This document shows, piece by piece, positions 51,331-60,610 of a stretch of 64,000 nucleotides of DNA. The notes under the pieces are model-generated. The model was not told the origin of the DNA. It did not search any database and saw only the letters and a program-made list of their open reading frames with translations. Each line of letters opens with the position of its first letter. The first letter of the stretch is position 1. The stretch comes from Magnetospirillum sulfuroxidans (lineage in GTDB: Bacteria > Pseudomonadota > Alphaproteobacteria > Rhodospirillales > Magnetospirillaceae), in contig NZ_JAGTUF010000012.1 of assembly GCF_018224925.1 (NCBI RefSeq), positions 1-64,000 on the forward strand, read 5' to 3'. Made by a program: the position numbers and the translations under genes.

Positions 51331-53403
51331 TCAGCGGCCGAAGATGCTCCCCAAAAGATCGTCGATGGCGTTGCCGATGGCGCGGACCGGATCGCCGCCG
51401 CCACCGCCGCCAATAATCACGCCGCCCGCCGTCCCCTCGGTATCCGCCATGGTCGCCGGCGACAGATCGGGTGTCGGCAAGGGGTGCGCCGGAATGCCTT
51501 GATGGGCGGCAAGCATCACGCTTTTCCACAATTGGGCCGGCAACCCGCCGCCCGTCACCTTTTTCATTTCGTGCCGCTGATCGTCATTACCCAGCCAAAC
51601 GCCGGCGACGTAATCGGCGGTGAAGCCCATGAACCAGGCATCGCGATAATCCTGGGTGGTGCCGGTCTTGCCGGCGGCGGGACGGTCCAGCCGCGCCGCC
51701 TTGCCGGTTCCCTCGGTCAACACCGCGCTCATCATGTCATGCATGCTGGCCAGGGCCTGATCGGACATCACCTTGCCAACTCCAGAGCCTTGGCGCGACC
51801 ACAACACCCGGCCATCGGGGGTGGTGACCGATTCGATGCCATAGGCGGTGATGCCGTAACCGCCATTGGCGAAGGGCGCGTAAGCCTGGGTCAGTTCCAG
51901 CAGACTGGTTTCGCTGGTGCCCAAGGCTAGCGAGGCATCCTTGCCCAAAGGCGAGGTGATCCCCAGCTTGTGAGCGGTGGCCACCACCCGCGCCGGCCCC
52001 AGATCCTCGATCAGCCGCACCGCCACGGTATTGGTGGAATGGGCAAAGGCATGGCGCAGAGTGACCTGTCCCTCGAAGCGGCCGTTATAATTGCCCGGCG
52101 ACCACTTGCCCAATTTGATCGGTGCGTCGTCATAGACGTCTTGAGGGGCAAGCCCCTGTTCCATGGCGGCCAGATAGACGAACGGTTTGAATGCCGATCC
52201 CGGTTGGCGCAAGCCTTGCGTCGCCCGGTTGAACTGGCTGTCGTCATAATCCTTGCCGCCGGTCAGCGCCCGAATGGCGCCATCGGGCTGCATCACCACC
52301 ACCGCGCCTTGACCGGCATTGGCCTTGGCGCCGGGGCCGTTCAGCATGGTCTGGAGCTGGGACTCGACCTTGCGCTGCAAGGTCAAATCCAAGGTAGTCC
52401 GCACCACCACGTCACGGCCCGCCAGTTCGGAAATGTCATCCAGGCGGGAAAGCGCCCAATCGGCGAAATAGCGCCCCGTCGGAGCCGATCGTTTCACCGC
52501 CTGGGCCGCCCCGCTCAGCGCCGCCATGTCTGCGGTCCTTTGCTCGATATAGCCGGCCTCGACCATGTTGCCCAACACCTCGACCGCTCGCTTGTGGCTG
52601 GCTTCGGGATTGTTCAGCGGCGAATAGCGGCTGGGGGCTTTCAGCAGACCGGCGATGACCGCCGATTGGTACAAGCCGGCATTGCGGGCGGAAACGTCAA
52701 AATAGCGCTTGGCCGCCGCATCGACGCCAAAGGCGCCGGAACCCAGGTAAACCCGGTTCAGGTAAAGCGTCAGCAATTGCTGTTTGCTGAATCGGCGTTC
52801 CAGCCACAGCGCCATCAGCAATTCCTGCACCTTGCGCTTCAAGGTGCGGTCGGGCTTCAAGAACAGGTTCTTGGCCAATTGCTGGGTGATGGTCGACCCG
52901 CCTTGCACCAGATGGCCGGCCCGCACATTGGTGACGATGGCGCGGGCGATGCCGAACAAATCGACACCGAAATGACTAAAGAAACGGCGATCCTCGGTGG
53001 CCAGAACCGCTTGCGGAATGGTCGGCGAGATCTCGGCCAAATCCAGCGATTCGCCGTATAGATCGCCAAAAGCGGCGAAAACCTGACCATCTTGAGCGAC
53101 GAACTGGATGCTGGGCCGCCGGGTCGGGGCGGTGACCTGATCGATATCAGGCAGATCATGGGCGTAATACGCCATCACGCCGGCAATGGCGATGACCGCC
53201 CACACCGCCAAGGTGGCCCCCCACATCAGGACTTTCTTGCCCCAGCCGCCTTTCTTGCCGGCACCGCTTTTTTTGCGCGGCGGGCGCGGGTTCTTGGTCG
53301 GCCCCGCCGGTTTCGGCCGTGGCGGCGGCGGAGCGGCGTCACTGCTGGAGCGCAGGCGGTCGGCGGGGTCGGCGATCAGGCCAGGGGGGCGTTTAGAGGT
53401 CAT
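51331..53403 (-). CDS. mrcA: penicillin-binding protein 1A, bifunctional
   Basis: A 690-residue class A PBP that polymerises and cross-links peptidoglycan. A basic, proline-rich cytoplasmic tail is followed by a membrane segment (GATLAVWAVIAIAGVMAYY). The glycosyltransferase has ATEDRRFFSHFGVD and QGGSTITQQLAKNLFL. The transpeptidase has GSAFKPFVYL (SxxK), HSTNT (SxN) and AGKTGTTQ (KTG). The end is glycine-rich (GGVIIGGGGGGD). Shorter than PBP1A of gamma-proteobacteria, lacking the large OB insert. ATG at 53403 chosen; two upstream in-frame ATGs are possible. Confidence 0.93.
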   Translation of the reverse strand: MTSKRPPGLIADPADRLRSSSDAAPPPPRPKPAGPTKNPRPPRKKSGAGKKGGWGKKVLMWGATLAVWAVIAIAGVMAYYAHDLPDIDQVTAPTRRPSIQFVAQDGQVFAAFGDLYGESLDLAEISPTIPQAVLATEDRRFFSHFGVDLFGIARAIVTNVRAGHLVQGGSTITQQLAKNLFLKPDRTLKRKVQELLMALWLERRFSKQQLLTLYLNRVYLGSGAFGVDAAAKRYFDVSARNAGLYQSAVIAGLLKAPSRYSPLNNPEASHKRAVEVLGNMVEAGYIEQRTADMAALSGAAQAVKRSAPTGRYFADWALSRLDDISELAGRDVVVRTTLDLTLQRKVESQLQTMLNGPGAKANAGQGAVVVMQPDGAIRALTGGKDYDDSQFNRATQGLRQPGSAFKPFVYLAAMEQGLAPQDVYDDAPIKLGKWSPGNYNGRFEGQVTLRHAFAHSTNTVAVRLIEDLGPARVVATAHKLGITSPLGKDASLALGTSETSLLELTQAYAPFANGGYGITAYGIESVTTPDGRVLWSRQGSGVGKVMSDQALASMHDMMSAVLTEGTGKAARLDRPAAGKTGTTQDYRDAWFMGFTADYVAGVWLGNDDQRHEMKKVTGGGLPAQLWKSVMLAAHQGIPAHPLPTPDLSPATMADTEGTAGGVIIGGGGGGDPVRAIGNAIDDLLGSIFGR

Positions 53404-53510
53404 GGCGATTTCTACCATGCGGGACATCGGTCTCGAAACTGGCATGTCGATGTGGTTGCTTGTATGCTGCCGCCATCTGGGCGATGGCGCTGCAACCAAA
53501 GGAAATCTTC

Positions 53511-53711
53511 ATGGAAACCCTGTCCGTCACCTTGTCCGCCGGGCTGAAGCAGCGGCTGGAAGCACTGGCGGCCGAGACCGGCAAAAGCCTGGACGAATGC
53601 CTGACCCTGGCGGTCAGCGAATTCGTCGATAATTGGGAAATCCACATGAACGACCTGCACCAGATCGACGAAAACGAAGCCCGCACCGTGCTCAACGCCG
53701 GCGAGGAATAA
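53511..53711 (+). CDS. ribbon-helix-helix DNA-binding protein, orphan
   Basis: A 66-residue protein with an RHH fold: strand ETLSVTLSAGL, helix LKQRLEALAAETGK, and helix SLDECLTLAVSEFVDNWE, followed by an acidic tail. The fold is shared by CopG-type repressors and antitoxins. No toxin-like gene is adjacent (gpt is convergent), so a simple regulator is as likely. An AAAGGAAA site precedes the ATG. Divergent from the PBP1A gene. Confidence 0.75.
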   Translation: METLSVTLSAGLKQRLEALAAETGKSLDECLTLAVSEFVDNWEIHMNDLHQIDENEARTVLNAGEE

Positions 53712-53737
53712 TCCTTATCGCCGCCGATTGTGGCAAT

Positions 53738-54193
53738 TTAGGGGAGAGCCGAGGCTTCCCAGGGAAACACCAACCACACATGCTGGGCCAGTTGGGCGAC
53801 GCTGGTATCGACCAGCCCCCGCCCTTCCGGCTTGGCGTACAAGGTGGCGTAATGACAGCCCGGCAACATGGCGCGAACCACCTTGGCGGTGGCCCCCGAA
53901 TCGACCAGATCGTCGATCACCAGCCAGTGCTTGCCCTCTTCGGCCAGGGTTTTCATGATCCGCATGTCGCCTTGGGTCTGGGAATCGTAACTGGAGATGC
54001 ACACCGTCTCCACCAGCTTGATGTCCAATTCCTGCGCCACGATGGCCGCCGGCACCAGCCCGCCCCGGGCAATGGCGACGATCCCGTCGAACGGCCCCTT
54101 GCCCCGCAACAATTCCGCCAGGGAACAGGCGTCGCGGTGCATGTCCTGCCAGCTTAGGCTCAGGGTTTCGGCCTGACGGTAATCATGGGTCAT
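53738..54193 (-). CDS. gpt: xanthine(-guanine) phosphoribosyltransferase
   Basis: A 150-residue type I phosphoribosyltransferase for purine salvage (xanthine, guanine). The PRPP loop is WLVIDDLVDSGATAKVV, preceded by GIVAIARGGLVPAAIVAQEL and followed by YAKPEGRGLVDTS. Length fits Gpt of E. coli. ATG at 54193 has a start MTHDYRQAETLSLSW like relatives. Divergent from the gamma-glutamyltransferase gene. Confidence 0.9.
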   Translation of the reverse strand: MTHDYRQAETLSLSWQDMHRDACSLAELLRGKGPFDGIVAIARGGLVPAAIVAQELDIKLVETVCISSYDSQTQGDMRIMKTLAEEGKHWLVIDDLVDSGATAKVVRAMLPGCHYATLYAKPEGRGLVDTSVAQLAQHVWLVFPWEASALP

Positions 54194-54327
54194 GACAAAC
54201 GGCTCCGGCAAAAGAGAGTACATTACATACCGGCGCGGCCTTGATTGCAAAGCCGGCTTCCACCAACACTGGACGGGACAGCAAGGTTGACGCAAAATCG
54301 GATGACATATTCGCGGATGGATGGGAA

Positions 54328-55920
54328 ATGCTGAATACGCCCATGGCCCGACGGGGAATGATCACTTCTCCGCATCACCTTGCCTCGCAGGCCGGTCTGG
54401 CGGTGCTGCGCGACGGCGGCAACGCCATCGAGGCGGCCATCGCCGCGGCCGCCACCCTGGGCGTGGTCTATCCGCACATGAATGGTCTGGGCGGTGACGG
54501 CTTTTGGTTGATCGCCGAGCCGGGCAAGCCGCCGGTTTCCATCGACGGCTCCGGCGCCGCCGGGGCCAAGGTCGATATCGATTTGTTTCGCGCGGCCAAG
54601 CTTAAGGCCATGCCGGCCAAGGGGGCGATGGCCGCCAATACCGTGGCCGGGGTTGTTTCCGGCTGGCAGGCGGCGCTGGACGTCTCGGCCCATTGGGGCG
54701 GCGGCATGCCGCTGGAACGATTGTTCGAGGATTCCATCCATTACGCCCGCCAAGGTTTCGCCGTCACCGCCCATCAAGCCGCCGCCACCGCCCGCAATTT
54801 GGCCAGCTTGCGCAAGGCCCCCGGCTTTTCGGCGACATTTCTGAACCGCAACAAAGTTCCGGCGGTGGGATCGCTGCAAACCCTGCCGGCGCTGGCCGAT
54901 ACGCTGGAACGTCTGGCCGCCGCCGGCTTGGACGATTTTTATCGCGGCGAGGTGGCGCGCGCCATCACCGACGACCTCAAAGCCGCCGGCGCGCCGCTCC
55001 AAGCCGAAGATCTGGCCCGCCATCGCGGCATGCGGCGGCGGCCGCTGTCGTTGGCCCTGCCCGCCGGCACCTTGTTCAACACCGCGCCGCCGACCCAAGG
55101 CTTGGCCTCGTTGATCTTGCTGGGCGTTTTCCAGCGCCTGGGCGTCGAGATTCCCGATAATTTCGCCTGGATCCACGGTTTGGTCGAAGCGACCAAAAAA
55201 GCCTATCGGGTGCGGGACGCCCACGTCACCGACCCGCACCGCATGTCGGTGCACGCCACCACCTATCTGACCGACCCCATGCTTGACGCCCTGGCCGCGG
55301 AAATCGACCCGAGCCAGGCGGCGCCGTGGCCGCGCGATATCGGCGATGGCGATACCGTCTGGCTGGGGGTGATCGACGGCCAAGGCCGCGCCGTCAGCTA
55401 TATTCAAAGCCTGTTCCATGCCTTCGGTTCCGGCGTGACCCTGCCGCGCACCGGACTGGTCTGGCACAATCGCGGCTTTTCCTTCTCGCTTGATCCCGAG
55501 CACCGCAACGCCCTCGAACCGCGGCGCAAACCCTTCCATACCTTGTCGCCGGCCCTGGCCCGCCTCAAGGATGGCCGCACCATGGTCTGGGGCAGCATGG
55601 GCGGCGATTCGCAGCCGCAGATTCAAGCGCAATTGTTCACCCGCGCCGTGTTGTTCGGCCAAAGCCCGCAAACGGCGGTGACCGCGCCCCGCTTTGCCCT
55701 TGGCCGCAGCCTGGACGGCGCCCCGCCCGGCGGCCTGCTGTTGGAAAACCGCTTCGCCCCCGCTTTGGCGCAAGATTTGAGCAAGGCCGGCCATGCGATA
55801 CAAATGACCGGGGATTTCGATTCCGCCCTCGGTCACGCTGGCATGATCATTCGCCGGGCCGACGGCACCTTGGAAGGCGCTTGCGATCCCCGAGCCGACG
55901 GCACCGTCGCCGCCTGGTAA
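54328..55920 (+). CDS. gamma-glutamyltransferase-family protein
   Basis: A 530-residue N-terminal-nucleophile hydrolase-family protein. Family blocks present are ARRGMITSPHHLAS, VLRDGGNAIEAAIAAAATLGVVYPHMNGLGGDGFWLI, and late MGGDSQPQIQAQL. Maturation would cut before Thr343, where the usual TTH motif is replaced by GDTVWLGVID. This form is common in the cephalosporin-acylase-like branch, so glutathione need not be the substrate. No signal peptide is evident. The ATG at 54328 follows GATGGGAA; an upstream start at 54241 would add 29 residues. Confidence 0.8.
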   Translation: MLNTPMARRGMITSPHHLASQAGLAVLRDGGNAIEAAIAAAATLGVVYPHMNGLGGDGFWLIAEPGKPPVSIDGSGAAGAKVDIDLFRAAKLKAMPAKGAMAANTVAGVVSGWQAALDVSAHWGGGMPLERLFEDSIHYARQGFAVTAHQAAATARNLASLRKAPGFSATFLNRNKVPAVGSLQTLPALADTLERLAAAGLDDFYRGEVARAITDDLKAAGAPLQAEDLARHRGMRRRPLSLALPAGTLFNTAPPTQGLASLILLGVFQRLGVEIPDNFAWIHGLVEATKKAYRVRDAHVTDPHRMSVHATTYLTDPMLDALAAEIDPSQAAPWPRDIGDGDTVWLGVIDGQGRAVSYIQSLFHAFGSGVTLPRTGLVWHNRGFSFSLDPEHRNALEPRRKPFHTLSPALARLKDGRTMVWGSMGGDSQPQIQAQLFTRAVLFGQSPQTAVTAPRFALGRSLDGAPPGGLLLENRFAPALAQDLSKAGHAIQMTGDFDSALGHAGMIIRRADGTLEGACDPRADGTVAAW

Positions 55921-55947
55921 CCATTCACGCGAAGGCTTAGAAACGCC

Positions 55948-56193
55948 ATGGCCGAATTCATGATGAAGCCGATCAGCCAAAACGATATTGGCGAACGCAC
56001 CATCTTCAACACCGGGGTTTCAACCGTGGGAAAGGGCGGCGATGACTATTTTTGCGGTCATTGCGGCCGCAAAATGATTCACAACATGAATCTGTCGGCC
56101 ATCGAAGCCACCGTCGTCTATCAATGCGGCGGCTGCCAAAGCTACAACCTGCCGCCGGAAAGCGAAAGCGCCGACGAGACGGCTTCGGTCTGA
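55948..56193 (+). CDS. small zinc-ribbon protein, unknown
   Basis: An 81-residue protein with one zinc ribbon: CGHCGRKM near residue 36 and CGGCQSYN near 60. Flanking regions are polar, and the tail is acidic. No family name recognised. It starts 27 bases after the gamma-glutamyltransferase gene in the same direction. Its final 52 bases overlap the 3' end of the convergent phoR-like gene. Confidence 0.7.
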   Translation: MAEFMMKPISQNDIGERTIFNTGVSTVGKGGDDYFCGHCGRKMIHNMNLSAIEATVVYQCGGCQSYNLPPESESADETASV

Positions 56194-57587
56194 GCCTTGG
56201 CCCCGCACAGATAAACCGAGAACACCGATCCCTGGCCCAACGTCGATTCCACCGTCAGTTTGCCGCGATGGCGATTGACGATGTGCTTGACGATGGCCAG
56301 CCCCAGCCCGGTGCCGCCCAGCGTGCGTGAGCGGGCGGTATCGACGCGATAGAATCGTTCGGTCAGGCGCGGCAGATGCTCCTTGCCGATGCCGTCGCCG
56401 TGATCGCGCACCGCCAACACCACCGCCGGTGCATCGCGCAAAGCCGGGCCGGCCGCCGCCGGCAAGGTGGTGGCCACGCGCAGGGTGACTTCCACCGCAG
56501 TGCCGTCACGACCGTATTTGACCGCATTGTCCATCAGGTTCTGGGCCAGTTGCGCCAATTCATCGGCTTGACCGATGACGTGGCGGGCGGCTTCGTCGAT
56601 AGTGACGACCAAACGCATCTGCCGCGGCGCGGTCAACGGCATCAGGGCGTCGGCCCCGGCCTGGATGATGCGGCCAAGATCGACGCTTTCCGCCGGGGGG
56701 GTGTGCTCGTTCAGCTCGATCCGCGACAGCGACAGCAGGTCGTTGACCAACCGCGCCATGCGCGATCCCTGATCGAACATGATGCCGAGAAATTTGTCCC
56801 GCGCTTGTTCATCATCGCGGGCCGGACCCCGCAGGGTTTCGATGAACCCCAACAATGTCGCCAGCGGCGTGCGCAATTCGTGGCTGGCATTGGCGACGAA
56901 ATCGGCGCGCATCTGCTCCATCCGCTTGAGCGTGGTCAGATCGTTGAGCGCCAACACCGCCACCGCGTCGCTGGCCGGCGATGGCCCCAAGCGTTCGATG
57001 CGAAACTGGAACGACCTTGGCACCGGCACCGGCAGCTCAAAGGCGCCATCGCGGGCCTGGGCCCCGGCCAAGACCGCGTCGGCGGCTTCCAGCACGTTGG
57101 GATTGCGCAACACCACCGACAGGTCACGGCCGGTGATGTCGCGCCCGAACGCCGTCAGCGCGCTTTGATTGAATTTGACCACCCGCCGTTCGGGATCGAG
57201 CAGAACCAGCGGATCGGGCAGGTTCTCGAACAGGCTTTCATTCCATTTGGCCAACAGGGCCAGCTCGGTTTGACGTTCCTGCCAGGCGCGGCGCAACTGC
57301 GCCACCGACGAAGCGATTTCCTCGATTGGGGTGTCGGGGCTTACCGGCGGTGGAATATTTTCGCCGCCGGCGGCCAGATTGCGCGCCCACAAGGCGACAC
57401 GGGCGGCATCGGCCATGCCCGGACGGATCAGCCACGACAAAGCCAGCACCACCCAGGCCCACAAGGCCAGTGCGGTCAGCACATGCATTTCGCGCAAGAT
57501 CACCAAGGCCGCCAGCACGGCAAAGCTGGGCAAGGAAAGCACAAAGGCGCGGCGCAGCAGGCGCGGCGGAGTGAAGCGTCGGCTCAT
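56142..57587 (-). CDS. phoR: PhoR-type sensor histidine kinase
   Basis: A 481-residue inner-membrane kinase. Two N-terminal membrane segments (FVLSLPSFAVLAALVIL, LTALALWAWVVLALSWLI) with almost no periplasmic loop are followed by a PAS domain (about 115-215), the HisKA box with His236 in NASHELRTPL, and the ATPase blocks NLMDNAVKYG, DHGDGIG and LGGTGLGLAIVKHI. This layout is that of PhoR, which senses phosphate uptake through the Pst system and phosphorylates PhoB. No phoB, phoU or pst gene follows in the window, so the assignment rests on architecture. Confidence 0.82.
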   Translation of the reverse strand: MSRRFTPPRLLRRAFVLSLPSFAVLAALVILREMHVLTALALWAWVVLALSWLIRPGMADAARVALWARNLAAGGENIPPPVSPDTPIEEIASSVAQLRRAWQERQTELALLAKWNESLFENLPDPLVLLDPERRVVKFNQSALTAFGRDITGRDLSVVLRNPNVLEAADAVLAGAQARDGAFELPVPVPRSFQFRIERLGPSPASDAVAVLALNDLTTLKRMEQMRADFVANASHELRTPLATLLGFIETLRGPARDDEQARDKFLGIMFDQGSRMARLVNDLLSLSRIELNEHTPPAESVDLGRIIQAGADALMPLTAPRQMRLVVTIDEAARHVIGQADELAQLAQNLMDNAVKYGRDGTAVEVTLRVATTLPAAAGPALRDAPAVVLAVRDHGDGIGKEHLPRLTERFYRVDTARSRTLGGTGLGLAIVKHIVNRHRGKLTVESTLGQGSVFSVYLCGAKAQTEAVSSALSLSGGRL

Positions 57588-57645
57588 GAGCCCATCCAGA
57601 AAAATACGGACAGCCAGTCTAACAGGCTGTCCGCCGCACCAAACG

Positions 57646-59937
57646 TTAACTTCTCATGGCATCGTAGCAGGCCAGCACCGCCATATTGACGATATCGTTG
57701 ACGGTGGCGTCCATCGAGGTGATCTGGATCGGCTTGTCCAATCCCATCAAAATCGGGCCGATGACAGTGCCGCCGCCCATTTTCTGCATCAGCTTGGCGC
57801 TGATATTGGCCGAATGCAGGCCGGGCATGACCAGGACATTGGCCGGCCCCGACAGCCGACAGAACGGATAAAGCTTCAGCAAATCAGCATCCAAGGCGAT
57901 ATCGGCGGCCATTTCGCCGTCATATTCGAAATCGACCCGACGGGAATCCAAGATAGCCACCGCCTCGCGCACCCGTTCCGACGGATGGGCCACCGGATTG
58001 CCGAAATTGGAATAAGACAACAAGGCGACCCGCGGCTCGTGCCCCATCTGCCGGGCCTTGGCCGCGCTTTGCTGGGCGATATCCGCCAATTGTTCCGGCG
58101 TCGGCGTCTCGTGCACGGTGGTATCGGCCATGAACACGGTGCGGCCCTTGGCGATCATCATGGTCAGACCCAGCAGCACCTCGCCGGGGGCGGTGTCGAT
58201 CACCCGCTTGATCTCGTCGAAGGCTTGCCAGTAATTGCGGGTCAGACCGGTGACCATGGCATCGGCATCGCCTTCGGACACCATCAGCGAACCGAAGATG
58301 TTGCGTTCCTGATTGACCAGACGCTGGACGTCGCGCAACAGCAATCCTTGGCGCTGCATGCGGCGATACAGCACCTCGATATAATGCTCGCGCTGATGCG
58401 ACAGCCGGGCATTGACGATTTCCAGCCCTTCCAGGCCGGGCAGACCGCTGGATTTGACCGTCTCGTGGATCTGTTCCTCGCGGCCCAGCAAGATCGGCGT
58501 GCCGAAACCGGCATTGCGGAAGGCCAAGGCGGCGCGGATGGTTTTTTCCTCTTCGCCTTCGGCGAACACCACGCGCTGCGGGTGGGCGCGAACCTTTTCC
58601 GAGATGGCCTGCAAGCTGGCCGCGGTCGGATCAAGCCGGGCCGACAATTGCTTGGCATAAGCCTCCATGTCGATGATCGGCTTTTGCGCCACCCCCGAAT
58701 CCATGGCCGCCCGCGCCACCGCCGGCGGCACGGTGGCGATCAGGCGGGGATCGAACGGCACCGGGATAATATATTCGGGGCCGAAACGAAGCCGGCGCCC
58801 GGCATAGGCGGCGTCCACCTCGTCGGGCACGTCCTCGCGCGCCAATTGGGCGATGGCGCGGGCCGCCGCCACTTTCATGGCTTCGTTGATGGTTCGGGCA
58901 CGAACATCAAGCGTGCCGCGAAAGATATAGGGAAAGCCCAACACATTATTGATCTGGTTGGGATAATCGGAACGTCCAGTGGCGACGATGGCATCATTGC
59001 GCACCTGGCGGACCTCTTCCGGGGTGATTTCCGGGTCAGGATTGGCCATGGCGAAAATGATCGGACGCGCCGCCATCGCGGCGATCATCTCCGCGTTCAC
59101 CGCGCCCTTGGCCGACAGACCCATGAACACGTCGGCGCCGACCATGGCCTGTTCCAGGGTCCGGGCGTCGGTGGGCACCGCATGGGCGGATTTCCACTGG
59201 TTCATGCCGTGGTCGCGGCCTTGGTAAATGACCCCCTTGGTATCGCACAACGTCACGTTTTCGTGGCGGATGCCCATGGCCTTGATCAGCTCGACGCAGG
59301 CAATGGCGGCGGCGCCGGCGCCATTGACCACCACCTTGGTGTCGGCAAGCGAGCGCCCGGTCAGGTCCAAGGCGTTGAGCAGGCCGGCGGCGGCGATGAT
59401 GGCGGTACCGTGCTGGTCATCATGGAAGACCGGAATGTCCATGATCTCGCGCAGGCGGCTTTCGATGATAAAGCATTCCGGCGCCTTGATATCTTCCAGA
59501 TTGATCCCGCCGAAGGTCGGCCCTAAAAACCGCACGCAATTGACGAATTCGTCAACGTCGCGGGTATCGACTTCCAGATCGATGGCGTCAACATCGGCAA
59601 AGCGCTTGAACAAGACCGCCTTGCCTTCCATCACCGGCTTGCCCGCCAACGCCCCCAGATCGCCCAGCCCCAAAACGGCGGTGCCGTTGGAAATCACCGC
59701 CACCAGATTGCCCTTGGCGGTGTAGTCATAGGCCAAGGACGGATCGCGGGCGATGTGCAGGCAGGGAAAGGCGACGCCGGGCGAATAGGCCAGCGACAGA
59801 TCGCGCTGGGTGGTCATCGGCTTGGTCGGCACCACCTCGATCTTGCCGGGACGGCCCGAGGCATGCATCAGCAGGGTTTCGCGTTCCAGCGCGGATTGCG
59901 CCCCGGTTTCGTTACGGTTGGCGGACAAATCGGTCAT
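57646..59937 (-). CDS. maeB: NADP-dependent malic enzyme, MaeB type
   Basis: A 763-residue cytoplasmic enzyme converting malate to pyruvate with NADP+, supplying NADPH and pyruvate for gluconeogenic growth. The malic domain (1-430) has YSPGVAFPCLHI, VISNGTAVLGLGDLGALAGKP, VFHDDQHGTAII and a Rossmann loop VVNGAGAAAIACVEL. The C-terminal 330 residues (VVFAEGEEEKTIRAAL onward) are a phosphotransacetylase-like domain that usually binds acetyl-CoA for regulation rather than catalysis. Standard for the family. Confidence 0.95.
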   Translation of the reverse strand: MTDLSANRNETGAQSALERETLLMHASGRPGKIEVVPTKPMTTQRDLSLAYSPGVAFPCLHIARDPSLAYDYTAKGNLVAVISNGTAVLGLGDLGALAGKPVMEGKAVLFKRFADVDAIDLEVDTRDVDEFVNCVRFLGPTFGGINLEDIKAPECFIIESRLREIMDIPVFHDDQHGTAIIAAAGLLNALDLTGRSLADTKVVVNGAGAAAIACVELIKAMGIRHENVTLCDTKGVIYQGRDHGMNQWKSAHAVPTDARTLEQAMVGADVFMGLSAKGAVNAEMIAAMAARPIIFAMANPDPEITPEEVRQVRNDAIVATGRSDYPNQINNVLGFPYIFRGTLDVRARTINEAMKVAAARAIAQLAREDVPDEVDAAYAGRRLRFGPEYIIPVPFDPRLIATVPPAVARAAMDSGVAQKPIIDMEAYAKQLSARLDPTAASLQAISEKVRAHPQRVVFAEGEEEKTIRAALAFRNAGFGTPILLGREEQIHETVKSSGLPGLEGLEIVNARLSHQREHYIEVLYRRMQRQGLLLRDVQRLVNQERNIFGSLMVSEGDADAMVTGLTRNYWQAFDEIKRVIDTAPGEVLLGLTMMIAKGRTVFMADTTVHETPTPEQLADIAQQSAAKARQMGHEPRVALLSYSNFGNPVAHPSERVREAVAILDSRRVDFEYDGEMAADIALDADLLKLYPFCRLSGPANVLVMPGLHSANISAKLMQKMGGGTVIGPILMGLDKPIQITSMDATVNDIVNMAVLACYDAMRS

Positions 59938-59973
59938 GATGATATGGACGTTCCCAGACGATTCCAGGCCTGT

Positions 59974-60507
59974 TCAGCGGCCTTGGCGGTTGAAGACGTG
60001 AATATTGGCGGCGCCGGTTTCGGCCAGAATCTTCTTGGCCTTTTCCTCGCCCAATTGATCGGCGACCATCACCCACAAGATGACGGCGCCGGCGGCCAGG
60101 GCGCGGTCGAAATCATGGCTATCGGGCAAGGCCGAGACTTCGTCCAGCACTTCCTTGATGGCGGCGCCCCCGATGCCGGCGGCGACGATGGCGGCGATGG
60201 TCGCCCCCACCGGCCCCGAAGCCAGGGCGATCAGACCGGCGGCGACCAGCGGGCCTTCGTATTTGATGTCGCCGGCGACGGCGATCAGCGCATCCTTCCA
60301 TTTGGACGAGGATTGCGCAGCGTCAAGCGAATCGTGCGACGACAGCACCGACAAATCGGCGCGGGCAAAGCCTGCGGCCAACAGAGCAAGGACGGCCGAT
60401 TGAAAATGTTCGCGGTCAGCAAAGGTTCCAACCACTTCACGCGTGATCGGGGCATGGATGTCGGTGGCGTTCAAAGCCCCCTCCTGTAAAGCATCGGGGG
60501 CAATCAT
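59974..60507 (-). CDS. stress-type membrane protein with YflT-like N-terminus
   Basis: A 177-residue protein. Residues 20-60 (REVVGTFADREHFQSAVLALLAAGF) resemble the small domain of YflT/17M general-stress proteins. A glycine/alanine-rich hydrophobic hairpin follows (GLIALASGPVGATIAAIVAAGIGGAAI), and a C-terminal strand-helix part (ILWVMVADQLGEEKAKKIL) matches the same repeat. Function unknown. The start at 60507 is preferred over 60555, whose ATG overlaps the mutS promoter. It is divergent from mutS. Confidence 0.6.
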   Translation of the reverse strand: MIAPDALQEGALNATDIHAPITREVVGTFADREHFQSAVLALLAAGFARADLSVLSSHDSLDAAQSSSKWKDALIAVAGDIKYEGPLVAAGLIALASGPVGATIAAIVAAGIGGAAIKEVLDEVSALPDSHDFDRALAAGAVILWVMVADQLGEEKAKKILAETGAANIHVFNRQGR

Positions 60508-60610
60508 TCTGCGCCAACCAAAAGCCGTTGCATAGGGGGCAGGGGTTGCGAACATGTCGCGACGTGCTACCTTGCCCGCATTCTCGTCAACCCGGACCCG
60601 ATCCACGCCC

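Noticed and set aside
60553-60556. second divergent pair of start codons sharing CATG (mutS and its neighbour)
   Set aside because: Both ATGs look like false starts: a promoter-like TTGCGA/TACCTT pair covers the site, and better starts exist at 60611 and 60507.
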